The notes beneath the pieces were generated by a model. It was given only the letters and a program-made list of their open reading frames with translations. It was not told the origin of the DNA and did no database searches. Below, one piece after another: positions 23,601 through 34,490 of a stretch of DNA of 60,000 nucleotides. Origin of the DNA: Membranipora membranacea (Eukaryota; Bryozoa; Gymnolaemata; Cheilostomatida; Membraniporidae); the NCBI GenBank assembly GCA_914767715.1, contig OU612069.1, positions 26,597,387-26,657,386 of the forward strand, in the 5' to 3' direction. Position numbers and translations under genes: made by a program. Position 1 is the stretch's first letter. Each line of letters opens with the position of its first letter.

Positions 23601-26600
23601 TAAAAGCAATTTTTAGAGGAAGTGAGGATATGCTGCCGCGCTGCCGCTGACATGATCGCTACAACTGGGTACACCCTTAATATTGGATTCAGCACGTTGT
23701 TCCACCCTAGAAATACCTTTCATTGAATTCTTAACATTTCACTTATTATATGCAATTTTGAGAAATATTGCGGATATGCTGCCGCAAGACAGTATCATAC
23801 TAACCTCATAAAGATCTGACATTATACTCATTGAAAATTTTAAATGTGTCCTGATCTAACACGAGCAGACTTCTGCAAATTTACTTGGTAAATAAATTGG
23901 CAAGTCAACAAAATCCCCACAATGCAGTTTCAACCTGGAATTCCCTGAAGATTAGATTAGTAATATTACACAGAATTGGAGTTAGGTCCCCACACATATA
24001 ATGCAAAACCAAAACACCTTTTAATTTCTAAATACGACCACTACAACTGGGTACACCCGGTGAATTTTACAGGAGAAACATCAATGAAGCATAATATGCG
24101 ATCAGTTTCCTGCCATCAAAAATTGTCCGTGCCATTTTTTATAGAGCAGTTACAGCTAGGCTGCTTCTGGCCTAAATACTAGAATCAAGATCTAAGGGAC
24201 ATTAGACAGGAACACATATAAACTATATGATTGATATCAAATATAAATTGATACACATATATGATATGATACAATATTATGATTGATCAATATATGATTG
24301 ATACACATATAAACTATATAATTTATACCAAAGGCATGGTAGTAGAAATATATAAGGACAAGGACTATTAATAACAATATAGGAAGAGAAGCGGATGTAG
24401 TGCAAGGTATAATAGACTGCAGATTGTAAATAAGGAAGGACAGATAACAGTTCTGCATAAGAACTCGGGCTACATACGGAATACGCAGGAAGGAGGTATT
24501 AATAAGCACGCTGTCTTAGAGAGGATTGGGTAATGAGATAAGAAAAAGAAGTTGCATCAATATTGTACACCTCAGCATATCTCATGTAAGTTTGAATACA
24601 CTACAAAGTCGAGATTAGGAAAGGGACTCTTCTCACGGCTGTTCACTGTACAACATGTGTACTCATGAGGACAGCTAGATTACCTTTTTGGGGACTATGT
24701 TACTTGGACAGTCACACTAAAGGCTGGCGGCTAGTAGAGAGAACACTCAGCAGGCAGCTTTGCACTGAAAGGATATTGCCGTGGAAACTCAGATATTTGT
24801 AACAGTGATTTGAGGTGAGCCTATCCTATTGATTGAAAAAATTTGAGTCAGATTGGTCATTCTAAAACCCCTAGTTTCAGATATATCACACTCACTTGTG
24901 GTTGTAATAGTGAAAACACTGGAGGCAACAGCACAGATCTGCCCTGCCACTAGTCGGTGTAGTAATGATATTCTGTAGCGAGTTCTCCTGTTTATAATTT
25001 CGGTAACAGCGTATATTATCGGTATGAATACGAGACCTGTGCCTTGTCCAATCGCTGAATATTTTAGCTGAAACAATATATATATTCAAATCTTAAAACA
25101 GCTTAGTAACTAAGCAGTCTATAGAGATACTCAAATGATAAACTTCTCGATATATGAAAAAAAGGCATTATCAAAATGAATAAAATGAGTTCAAAGTTAA
25201 CCATATGGCTGGTGCACATTGTCCCAGATGATACTGCGATGCCATCCAAGATGCTTATTCCAGAACGACCCAGTCGTATGTTCACATTTTGAAATTCATC
25301 CCAGGCTAGTAATTAGGTGTTTGTCTGGGATAGCGTTGGGATAATGTTCACATTGTCGAGCCAGATCGAGCCGTATGATCCCAGATCATCCAAATGTCTG
25401 GGTCACATAGCACCCAGATGCAATATTAGCCTGGGTCCGTCTTGGACAGCATCGGGAAAGTTTGACGCTTGCGATCCTTCCACATTCCATCCCAGACGGA
25501 CCCAGACGGTCTGGGATTGTGTCATTTTCATGTTCACATTGTTTGGGATGGCTATCTGGGATGTTCGTCTGGGACAATGTGCGCCAGGCATTAGTCCTAT
25601 ATCAACGTTGTTCCCTCTTTGCGGTGGAGAGTTTTGGCACAAGTCTTTAAGGTATTCACAGAGGGAACAAAATTGTTTATCCTTGTACATGGCACAAATC
25701 AAAAACAGTTTAATGCTGTATTTCCATAAAGCCACCTACTTGATCACCAATAGTACTGTTTATTACTGTGCCATTAAAGATCTACAATAAAAAATTAGAA
25801 AATATTTATCAACGATATTTCAATACTTCCCGGTGATTGGTGTTAAAAAATGTATCCCAATGTTGCTGTGATTTGTTTAATTTTATAATGTGCATGTAAG
25901 CCCTTTCTGATAGGATTTTCTACGACAGGAGTTGTCCGCTATAAAATTACTTCGGGCGAAACATGTAGAATGATTTTGAGTTTTCCCTGGTTATTTGCTG
26001 TGTATGAGTTCAATACTCATTTCATAATGCTCCTTGTGAAGAAAATACACAGCAGAGTCAAAATTCACGAAACGTCACAAAAATAAAGGAGTGGAATGAT
26101 TTTTTTGGGTTGAAGGTTAATATATTAATTCAATATATCACATTCAAAGTAGGTGGACACTTACATTCACAGTAGGAGGTAAATTGAGTGAGAAAGACGT
26201 CGGTATTAGGCAGATAAGTACACAAAAAAACTTTCCTAGGTTGGCACGCTCTTTTACTAAATTTTCAGGATAATCTCCTCCATTTTTGAAGAGGGCTGTG
26301 GACAGAAAACCTCCTTCCTCTTTTCTGTACCTTTTGAGAAGAAAAAACACACACTAAGTCATGTACCAAAATACTTAACCAAACAAAGCTAGTCAAGACA
26401 AGCTACAACATTCAGCCAAGGAGGTCTTCCAATCAGAATAAGCAATGCTTTACTAAAGCAAGTTATCACTATCATATCGCTCAGAGTTATCACTCACTTG
26501 GTCTATCAGTGAGACAAAAATGCCGCCGAATCAGTATATATCCATCAATGACTGAGTCATTTGAGAGCAAGAGCCTAGCAGGTATCGCTCATTCATTGCC

Positions 26601-29188
26601 TAGAAACTTCATTGGACCCAATTTAAATCTATAAAAAGCTACCATTGTTCCAATTTGAGAGTCAATGACACAAAGCTCATTGATAGCTTTTTTATTATTG
26701 GTCAAATCAATTGTCTGTCCAATTGTAACCCACTTATTCTTTACCGTGTACAAACTGTCAAGAGTACTGATTTCACTCACTTTCTCCTTTTCCATGCCTG
26801 CTTCCATATTCCTGCACTGTCCACAATCACACTTACATCCGGTCTGTACTCTCGTATCTTTTTACTACAAATCACTAAAATATGAACAGTTCTTTAATGT
26901 AATTGCGACCTATTGGGTCTGTAATGTTAACCAAAGCTATTGCCAAGTCTATTGTCAGCTGAGTGATTTAGGAGAGTAAAAGCAACTTCTAGATTGAGAG
27001 AAGGACTTAGTATTATGAATCAAGAGCGAAAATATCACTCACCAAGTATCAGGATCAAGGTGCTCAGAATGGCACTGACATCGACAAATATGGCAAAGCT
27101 TACAGCCATGTGCCTGAAACTCTGTCTGATGAGGTCCAGTGGCTGATTTGGGTCAATGTTTTGCAAACTATCATACAAATTGTAATTAACTGCAATACAG
27201 AACGCCACAGACACTGTGTCCCCGAGCTTCCAGAACCAGAAATACCAAGCATAGAGCTTCCTCACTTCATCTCTACTGGTCATCTGACAAACAAATAGCA
27301 AACACAGAGTTTTCTTATGTTTGGAGGTTTTAACAAACCAAAAGTTTCGATAAGCCCATTTTAATGATCAACAGTAGTTTTCATGGTTATTTCAAACAAT
27401 TAATTGAGTTTAGCATAGCTTCAGAGACTCGGCTACAACTCGTTAGTTGCATTCCAATATGCAAACCTTGCATTATTATAAAATAAGTGCCACTCTTCAT
27501 GCTGTCTGATTTCCAATGAGAGACCAGTCTTACATTGAAAGCAATAAGGTAACCAATGAGATTCTTAGAGATTCAGAATAAGCTGTTTATACCAGCATCA
27601 CAAACCTGATCTCCTGCCAGTGCTGGGATGAGGGTGTCAAGTGTAGACTGGGCACCTGATATGAGACACACAACAACAAGGTACACAAGAGCAATATCAT
27701 ATATTTCCAGATAGCCCATAGAGCTTAGAGGTGTCGAAGAGCAGTCATAATCATAGAGATGGTGAGGTATCATTGTACAGTTTAACTTGTGTGGCAGCTC
27801 AAACATCACTCCAGATATGTATCCGAACCTATCAGATAATATGAAAATCACCAAAACATGGATCGGATAGCCAATTGATACACATATGATAGCAAGCAAA
27901 TCGGATTGAGTCGTCGTTTGAACCAAGGCCTGAGAGTGCCCATACCAGGATCAAATAAAAGAGGGTGCTTTAGGGGTGGCGAATGTGCCAATTCAATTGA
28001 TGATTGGACTTGTAATAAGCAAGGGCTTGTATAGGCTCTGTTTATGGGCCACCGTTTGGCTAGTGGATGGTTGCTACTATTAATTTTCACTGAAGAGGCT
28101 TCATTTCCAAAATAACCAGTTGATCCTATTATTTCATATCACATACCCAATCGATATGAGTACCGTCCCACACAGAAGCATTCTGGTTTTTCGAATCCAG
28201 GCATCAGATACCAGTCCACTGATGACAGCACCCAAGTTGATGATGATGATGGAGGCAATGTGCACGGATTTTAACCTTCAAAAATAGAGGCAAGTCAATT
28301 GGTTTCTATCTATTTTTTTTCAAAATCAAAAATGGATAATGCATATTGAAGTAAGTTTATATTGGATCATGGTGCTTTGGCCTTCAATCCCAATTGTACT
28401 GCATTATGCTTAGTGCAACTGGTTGTACTGAATTGGAAATTGTTTGATGATAATCATCACATTCACTAATTGAATTGAAAAAAAAACTTCACAAGGTTAC
28501 CTTTCAAAACGGTGTAAAGGAAGGACAGTTGTTTTGATATACTACATACTGACATACAAATATGTGGGCCGAACCTCATTGTGAAATCTTTCCTATATGC
28601 AGAATTAAGCATCAATGACTGTGAACATCATTGGACAGTTACATTTCAAAATTCATATTAACTATTACGAGTTTCGTGTATGACATGTAAAATCTTAAAT
28701 CCAGGCTTCTTAGCCATAGCTTTACCATTTTGTCAAACCAAAGATTCGCATTCAATGTATAATATGCACTGGTCCTGAAGCAGGGCCAATCTGGAGAAAA
28801 ATAATCAGAATAAGAAAACATCCCATCCTAAATTCTACTTTCAGCTTTTGCGGCTTTGCATTCCTGCCTTTCAGGGGAGGAGAACTTACCTTTGATTGAC
28901 TCGGGGCAGACCAACTATCTTATTATAATTCACTATCATAAATGGTATCCATGTAGCGAGTGTTCTGATTGCCATGCACCTGAAGAAATCACAGAGCACA
29001 AGTCCCCACACAGCTAGTTTCTGGCTCTGCTGTGAGTTGAAGTCACACAGTCTGGATCTGAAGCTCAGAACTCCTCTGTGTCTGTTGATTTTTTCCGGCG
29101 GTGATACATTCAGTAGCGGTGTTATCTCTGCATTATTATTAACAGAGTTTTGCTCCTCCGCTGTGGTGGTAGACATTCTCGCTCCCAT
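17634..29188 (-). CDS. SLC15/PTR-type (oligopeptide or peptide/histidine) transporter-like gene, nine exons
   Basis: Minus-strand exons, 5' to 3': 29188-28890, 28275-28147, about 27929-27606, 27283-27043, 26874-26781, 26330-26165, 25067-24896, 18308-18258, 17863-17634. All borders are GT-AG and phases agree except between exons 2 and 3. The sum is about 550-570 residues, the size of SLC15A3/A4. Family marks are AGDQ at the exon 3/4 join, a Trp-rich WYFWFWKLG helix, and FELTILSAPRSMQA in the last exon, like the EFAYSQAPRSM region of SLC15. Multiple hydrophobic helices are visible. The N-terminus has EITPLL, an acidic dileucine signal in the place where SLC15A4 carries its lysosomal sorting signal. 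The proton-coupling ExxER motif of helix 1 is not preserved (VLCDFFRC), so transport mechanism and substrate are open. The loop usually present between exons 6 and 7 is short. Confidence 0.78.
19040..19260 (+). repeat. 5' LTR (core) of the decayed Gypsy element
   Basis: The recognisable part starts near 19040 and ends with TACACTACA at 19260, immediately before the primer-binding site. It is repeated at the other end of the element (24395-24605). The upstream border could not be fixed because similarity fades into AT-rich sequence. Confidence 0.75.
19261..19278 (+). promoter_or_regulatory. Primer-binding site of the Gypsy element
   Basis: TGGTGCCAGAAGTAAGCC follows the LTR end without a gap. 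TGG complements the CCA end of a tRNA, as in LTR retroelements. I have not assigned the tRNA species. Confidence 0.65.
19311..20264 (+). pseudogene. Gypsy gag with a nonsense codon
   Basis: One frame runs from 19311 to 20264 with a single TAA at 19875-19877. The first part has the helical, charged character of a capsid (WRKFSKRFEIAV, ERLDKYIERV). The second part continues (MQLDKIRGELLLKKELTLAKVK) and ends in a glycine-rich stretch and one zinc knuckle-like motif, CWTCGRYRGHDYKSC. Gag builds the particle and binds RNA through the knuckle. The stop makes this copy inactive. Antisense open frames across this block are shadows. Confidence 0.8.
20285..22430 (+). pseudogene. Gypsy pol remains: RT, RNase H, integrase; protease missing
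   Basis: Only about 120 bases after the gag zinc knuckle the RT begins (ELERMEELGVIEKVKKPTSWCSDMVVAP), so the protease region and linker are absent. RT motifs follow: FSKMDANSGFWQI, MPFGILAAPEFFQ and the catalytic MMDDIL near 20745 (usually YxDD). The RNase H region (EASCHSQRAALLQ, PVAYASRELTDAEKRY) lies at 21130-21330 and TPGSKICIADLLSRP at about 21490. The integrase core (DHYSRWIEVLEM, RTDNGPCY, GLAERGVETIKGQ) is at 21970-22280. Stops at several places and frame changes, for example after VDLT at 20472, break it. It is a dead copy. Confidence 0.85.
22878..22970. repeat. Three tandem copies of a 31-bp unit
   Basis: Units 22878-22908, 22909-22939 and 22940-22970 all follow GAGTGCGTAGTATTAGCCAG plus GAAGGATAAAA, with a few changes. 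They lie in the 3' part of the Gypsy element between pol and the inserted inverted-repeat element. Tandem repeats before the 3' LTR are known in Gypsy elements. Confidence 0.85.
22978..24178. mobile_element. Long terminal-inverted-repeat element inserted in the Gypsy relic
   Basis: The left arm, 22978 to about 23290, is mirrored by the right arm, about 23865 to 24178. Shared words include TTAGGCCAGAAGCAGC, TGGCACGGACAAT, TGTACCCAGTTGTAGTGG and GGGAATTCCAGGTTGAAA. Arms of about 310 bp enclose about 570 bp without a coding frame. AGAAT lies on both outer sides and may be a target duplication. This looks like a non-autonomous foldback DNA transposon. A short GC-rich hairpin (23449-23466) sits inside it. 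Confidence 0.75.
23449..23466. repeat. Perfect 18-bp GC-rich palindrome, copy 2
   Basis: GTCACGCCGCGGCGTGAC is its own reverse complement. It is flanked by GGTCCATTTGCCTGCAT on the left and a mirrored ATGCAGGCAATTGGATC on the right. The related, slightly diverged core at 4738-4756 has the same right flank, so this is a small repeated hairpin element. Confidence 0.75.
24214..24335. repeat. AT-rich short tandem repeat before the 3' Gypsy LTR
   Basis: Words such as TATATGATTGATA and GATACACATATAAACTATAT recur several times in both phases. The block is low-complexity and has no coding content. Confidence 0.6.
24395..24605 (+). repeat. 3' LTR (core) of the decayed Gypsy element
   Basis: It repeats the sequence of 19040-19260, including GTGCAAGGTATAATAGA, and ends TACACTACA at 24605. 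The two copies have diverged clearly, so insertion was not recent. Confidence 0.75.
25210..25585. mobile_element. Foldback MITE in a transporter intron
   Basis: The ends are inverted copies of GCACATTGTCCCAGATGA (25214 on the left; mirrored with one change at the right end, about 25582). The interior is rich in repeated CCCAGA and TCTGGG words in both orientations, so much of it can fold back. It lies between transporter exons 6 and 7. No target duplication was identified. Confidence 0.7.
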
Positions 29189-30294
29189 GTTCAGGTATCT
29201 CTTACGTTGTTCATACGACTCTTATTTAATGCAAGCTCTGTGAACAAAAAAGACTTGGCTGACAACATGGACAACCAGTTATTCAAAACTGCTAGATACA
29301 GCCCAGATATTGCACTGACATAATTCACACCATGCGAGCTGTTGTATATTGAGATAAGCTTATCTCAGTGAAACACAATTAGTCATGTGCATCATTGTAA
29401 CTTGTGCTGACGTTTATCTTAATTCTTGATAAGCATTGAAAAATCACAATTAATTACCAAAGCATCACAATTAATTCTACATATGGGGCAAACGCCTAAC
29501 TGGATGAACAGTTAAAGAGGGGCTGTATTTCACATCCGGCATTAATTGTAGAGACTTGGTAGTCCACATAAAGGGGTTTACTTGTGCAGGGGGTAATAAT
29601 ATGGACAAAACAATCTTTTATGAGACTTACTTTTAACAATTTGCTATGCTCAAATTTCCATCCTAATATCTTTTGACATAACAGAAATTAGACGGAGCAT
29701 AGTATTTATTGTCAAGACAGGCTGCATTGAGTCATATTTAATAGCGTAAAGCATGATGATTAATGATCTATTGATTTAAAATTCACTAGAAAATCAATAA
29801 TTGCAGATCACCTGCTGTGGCATACATTGTGACCCTGTCATTTAACTAAAAACTGAAGTCAAAATTATGGATTTCCTACACTTTTTCATAATCTATTTTC
29901 CTTTTAAAAAAAGAATATCAGTTTTCAAAAATCCATCAGCAGAGTCAAATATATTTGAGGCATGTGTGGCTATAAGGATTTTCGCAAAATAATAGCCATT
30001 TACTGAAAAAAATTGCTATATGTAAATCAGTCATTATTGATTGATAGGGCATTGTTTATGAGTGTCCCACTTATGACATCAAATTCTTCCTTACCAATGT
30101 GAACAAATCTCTCTGATGTATTTGACGCCAAAAAGGAGCACATGCACAGAATCGGAATTGGTTGATCTATCAACCTAGATAGGGATGGAAGAAAGTGAAT
30201 CTGAACTGAAGCCCCCCTTTAATTAGCATTGTTACCGCATAAACTACCCGTTAACCATCTTGCAAACTCGTCTATGATGATGATACTTCCTGTA
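29189..30294. other. Upstream of the transporter start, no feature recognised
   Basis: This should hold the transporter promoter and 5' UTR on the minus strand. I see no TATA or initiator element I would defend, and no other gene. Confidence 0.4.
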
Positions 30295-31008
30295 TTGAAT
30301 ACAGAATACTATTGTACAGGGAACTACCATCATTATCTTAATTAGAATGATTTCGCTTCATATGTTTCCAGTTGTAACTCATCATTATTTTCGTACACAA
30401 TGCCCAGTAAAAGTTGATGAATTGATCTTGATAAAGTTTATCAGAGAATGATGCATCTGGGCTAACTGGTATGACACCAAAATAAATTATCACTTGCAGA
30501 AAATCTGATCTGAATTCATGATTTTCACTGATCATTGAATACAGAATATTATTGTACAGGAAACTACTATCATTGTCTTAATTAGAATGATTTCGCTCCA
30601 TATGATTCCAATCATATCTCTTCATTGTTTTCGTACACAATGCCCAGTAAGATTTGTTGAATTGATCTCGATAAAGCTTATCTGGAAATGACGTATGTGG
30701 GCTAACTGGTGTGAAACCAAAATTAATTATCAATTGCAGAAAATCTGATTTGAATTCATGATTATCACTGAGTATTGAATACAGAATATTATTGTACAGG
30801 GAACTACCATCATTATCTTAATTAGAGGGATTTCACACCAAATGTTCCAATTGTATCTCTTCATTATTTTTGTACATAATGCCCACTAAAGTTGATCAAT
30901 TGATATTGATAAAGCTTATCTGGGAATGATGCATGTGGGCTAACTGGTAGGAAATCGAAACAAATTATCATTCACCGAACATCGGATTTTAATGCATGAT
31001 ATTCCTAA
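30295..31008. repeat. 240-bp tandem repeat, three copies
   Basis: The motif TTGAATACAGAATAYTATTG starts three units at 30295, 30535 and 30775, exactly 240 bp apart. Each unit has the same internal words, CAATGCCCAGTAA, GGGCTAACTGGTRTGA and GAAAATCTGATNTGAATTC. The third is more diverged at its end. No conserved reading frame spans the units, so this is a satellite-like or duplicated non-coding segment. Confidence 0.88.
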
Positions 31009-31009
31009 G

Positions 31010-31395
31010 TTTTTTTTAAACTTTTATTGACACGCAATCTTCATCACTAAAATGATGTTCTTCCTATTGTGCCAAGATAAAACTAATAAACGAATAAATG
31101 AATAACGAAGAATTATGGAAGATATAGACTAACAATGAAGATGGTTCTTAGACATGAAATACATGAACGCATATTGTCGGAATAACTTTAAATTGTTTGC
31201 AGACCTGATATGTTGCGGAAGGCTATTGAAAATTATAGAAAGATTGGAAAGAAAGTTGTTTGATGGAGGTTTCAGATAATGCGTGTCTCTCATCTGAAAA
31301 CGATGTATATTAAATGAAAACTGCTCATATATATGGAGCCAACATATTAAGTATTTGATAGCCATGTATGGCAGAGAAATAACTGGCAAGCTGTG
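31010..31395 (-). pseudogene. LINE 3' end: RT C-terminal tail only
   Basis: The minus-strand frame 31389-31129 has FSFNIHRFQMRDTHYLKPP and then IIFNSLPQHIRS, the ending of LINE reverse transcriptases (H.TR...P; WN.LP..R). On the + strand a T-rich start (31010-31030) corresponds to the 3' tail of a minus-strand insertion. It is severely 5'-truncated, as is usual for LINE copies. Confidence 0.72.
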
Positions 31396-32144
31396 TTAAG
31401 GTGTTTGTAAAGGATCAGGTTTTTTGGTATCATTCTAGAGATATCAGTCTAGTTTAGAACATTATTCTATGTTCAAAAGCAACCTGTGGCCCAGTTAAGA
31501 CTTATTTGCCCTCAAAGTTGGGATGAGAGGTACTAAAAAGGTACTATTTTTTTCCTTTAGAGTTGTGTTCACTTGTTGAAATTAGTCTCGAGATAGAAAT
31601 TGGCAATATAAAGGCAGATCAATACATCGCTATGAATTTCAAGGTTTTGTTTACATTAATATGATGAATAACTGAGATTGTGGCAATGACATTCCAATCA
31701 AACTCCGTCTTCAGCCCGTATGAAAACCAGTGATATGCTTCAATTATTAGCTTCATGAATATCGGCTTTCAATAGAATTTCAATGAAGATACAAAATTTA
31801 CAAAGGTAGATTGTGTTTTTTTCTTGAAAATATGTATTTCCAAATCGCATAGTAATCTAAAATAAGTTCTTTGTAAATCTCGACATTTCAGGCATTAGGA
31901 TGATGTTGAAAACCAAAGCATGCAATGATTAAAACTGAGTGATTTGAGGTTTTGATAATCTTTTCAACAATTTTTGCAAATATTCTGATGTTTAAACACT
32001 CAAGGTTTTTTTGGACAAACAGTGTTGTCTACAGAAATTACAAGTCACAAAGTAAATTCGACTCAATAAATGTGTCATCTAGTTGTTTCGGACTTCAGGG
32101 TGATCTAAAATGTATATGAACTTGACTGCCTCGTGAAGAGGAGT
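31396..32144. other. No recognised feature
   Basis: AT-rich, with short frames only. I see no repeat structure or splice-bounded exon. Confidence 0.4.
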
Positions 32145-32654
32145 ATAGACAGTTTTCTGAGCTCTTATTTATGCCTCAATTCAGAGTTGTCCTCTCTCCA
32201 GTTTGGTATTTTTAACCCACGCCGCATCGGAAAACCTGCTGAAGGAGGGTTAATTTGAAAACCGCTAATGTGAGGATAAAAATGATTTTTGATTCAGAGT
32301 CTGCACCATTGAAAATTGAGACATTGTTTCCAAATCATTGGAGGCTTGAATGTTGATACATCTTAATTTTAGTGACGAAACTCGTGAAGGATTCTGCCAA
32401 ATTGTCCGCAAAACCGGCGAAAAATGCTATAATTGACTATCCAAATACTAAAATTATTTCCCAAACTATGTCCATTATGAGTTTTCAATGTTGCAGATTC
32501 TGAATCCAAAATAATTTTTATCCTATTATAAGCGGTCTTCTAGATAACCCTCTTTTCAACACGGTTTTCCTATGCGTCGTGTGTTAAAAGTACAAAAATG
32601 GAGAGAGGACAACTCAAAATTGAGGCCTAAATCAGAGCTCAGAAAACTGTCTAT
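32145..32654. mobile_element. Foldback element with arms of about 200 bp
   Basis: ATAGACAGTTTTCTGAGCTC at the left is mirrored at the right end. The arms continue to match through GAGTTGTCCTCTCTCCA, a TTTTAAC word and GGATAAAAATNATTTTNGATTC. The loop between the arms is about 110 bp. There is no coding frame. It is a typical non-autonomous inverted-repeat transposon; the target duplication is not clear. Confidence 0.75.
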
Positions 32655-33777
32655 TGATAATCGTGTTAGCAGTGGGATACCTGGAGAAACTTTCCATTTT
32701 TTTCATTAGATCTTGTCCATCTGTGTGCATCACAGATACTCAGCACATCTTAACATAGACTATCAATATTACTGACTGAGTGCAGCAGGTCTTATGAGAG
32801 CACATGTCACTGCACACAACAGTCACTTAGGAAATTAATTTGTCGAGTTTTTGAGTTATTTTGTCAGTATGGATCTGATTTTGGGAGGCTAGTGTTGGGT
32901 AAATTGCAAGATTTGGTACAAACTAAAAAGCATTGCATGGACCATTTTTGGGTGAATCTGAAATAAGCGAGGCTTTGTCAGCAGGAAGAATCAATTGCTC
33001 CATTATAATCTTATTTTAACAGAGCAAACAAGCGCATCGGTCTGAAATGGAAATCACTCATTTTCATGCTTGAAAAACCGCGGACAGGGAATGATTCAAA
33101 GTCGTAATCGTTGATTGTAATGTACAGTGGTTCTTCTAATCTTTTCTTCGACATGGGCTCATAACAGATCAAAGGTTGTTTTGATTAGCGGTCTCAACTC
33201 ATCACATAGTGTGTATACGAATTATAAAACTTTCTTTTGATCTTTTATGTCATCAGACAGACTTGTGAGTGACTTTGTCATTTGTTTGCAAAAGTTGTTA
33301 TCTAACCACAATAGTCACTAATATAACAGTATTTCCCCAATAACAATAATAATTCTTACTACTGTTTATTATTAATCTTTTAAATAAAACTCATTTAATC
33401 CATTTCTATTTCTAATTTATCTGACACTGTTTGCACTCAGAAGCTTGTCAAGAGCAGAGCTTTCAACGATGACAGATCATGCCGATTGGCTTGTTGTAAA
33501 CCATAGCCATCATGGGTAGTTGAATGATGCATGAGTCCAAATACAACTGAATGGATGATTAAGAATACAGTTTTCGATATTTGGAGTTTTCTTCTCCCCA
33601 CTTTAAAAATATATAAATTATATATAATTATATATGAAGGTATGTGTTGATTCAACACACAATGGGGCATGTATATAAATATATCACTTTGATATTTTGG
33701 ATCCCATAACCCCGAACTAAAAATGGTCGTATCTACGCAGGAATTAATAAATACCCAACATCAGGTTATTGTAAGTA
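32655..33777. other. No recognised feature
   Basis: AT-rich non-coding sequence. A short frame on the minus strand at 33437-33670 has no known motif. I see no repeat. Confidence 0.4.
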
Positions 33778-33895
33778 CCCTATAGGAGTTTAATTTAGCT
33801 AGAGTGGGCTTACTAGTGAAAAATAAAAAAAAATGTCCAAGCTGGGACTCGAACCCAGGGCATAAATCTCCATGTGATTGCAAGGCAGACACTTA

Positions 33896-34490
33896 ACCTG
33901 TGTTTACATTAGGCCGTCTCCGTCAGCTGGCCACCAACTCAAGACTGAGCAGTTTTTAACCCCTAGTCTGAGACAGAGTATTGTGATCGCTAAATTAGGA
34001 ATTTGTGTTTGAGACTGCAAAACGAGAGCTGATGAATTGCCAGACACCGTCTTAAAAGCCGATCAGACAAGGGCAGTCAACCGTTTTTGTCATTCACTAT
34101 GGTTCCATGGGTCAATTTTGTTGTTCACTCCAATTTCGAATGGTTAGAATCCAGTGGATTCTAACCATTCCCATGATTGGAAAAACATGAAAAATATCTG
34201 CCGCGGCAGGGGTTTCCCTCCCGCGTGCAATACCTTTGAAGGCATTGTGTGCAAGCACGCTAACCATTAAGCCACGCCGCCAATTAGGATATGGGTCGAA
34301 TAAACACGGTATGGATATTCGAGTCAAAAAAGTCATTCGTCACAATCGGAATTTGACTTTAATGCTGATCCTTACATAATCGACCCATCGAACCATAGTG
34401 ATTCACACTACATAGTCTCAGCCTCCGTCTTAATAATTTGTCGGTCAGACTCAAGACTGGGCCAAAAGACGGCCTAATGTAAACGCAGCT
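33896..34490. mobile_element. Nested Harbinger-type MITE with TTA target duplication
   Basis: The ends share the inverted word GTTTACATTAGGCCGTCT near both tips. The outer bases are ACCTGT at the left and, on the other strand, AGCTGC at the right. TTA flanks both sides (33893-33895 and 34491-34493), the usual 3-bp duplication of PIF/Harbinger elements. It contains a 33-bp hairpin at 34138-34170 and, on the minus strand near 34285-34200, a tRNA box-A-like word (TGGCTTAATGGTTAGCG). Confidence 0.8.
34138..34170. repeat. Perfect hairpin, 16-bp arms with a 1-base centre
   Basis: GAATGGTTAGAATCCA is followed by G and then by its exact reverse complement. It lies inside the nested Harbinger-type MITE. 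It could be a recombination relic or a protein-binding site of the element. Confidence 0.8.

Larger units (their letters stand above)
19040..24605 (+). mobile_element. Decayed Ty3/Gypsy LTR retrotransposon in a transporter intron
   Basis: Two related segments, about 19040-19260 and 24395-24605, share GTGCAAGGTATAATAGA, CATAAGAACTCGG and the same end ACTACA. They differ at roughly one base in nine by eye and flank gag and pol remains in the order expected for LTRs. Directly after the left one comes TGGTGCCAGAAG (19261), a typical primer-binding site. The 5' edge of each LTR is unclear. Many stops, an internal deletion that removes protease, and a later insertion before the right LTR show an old copy. 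It sits antisense to the transporter, in the intron between its exons 7 and 8. Confidence 0.82.

Noticed and set aside
25317-25790. 157-codon open frame on +
   Set aside because: It covers a foldback MITE with repeated CCCAGA words; the frame is an accident of that repeat.
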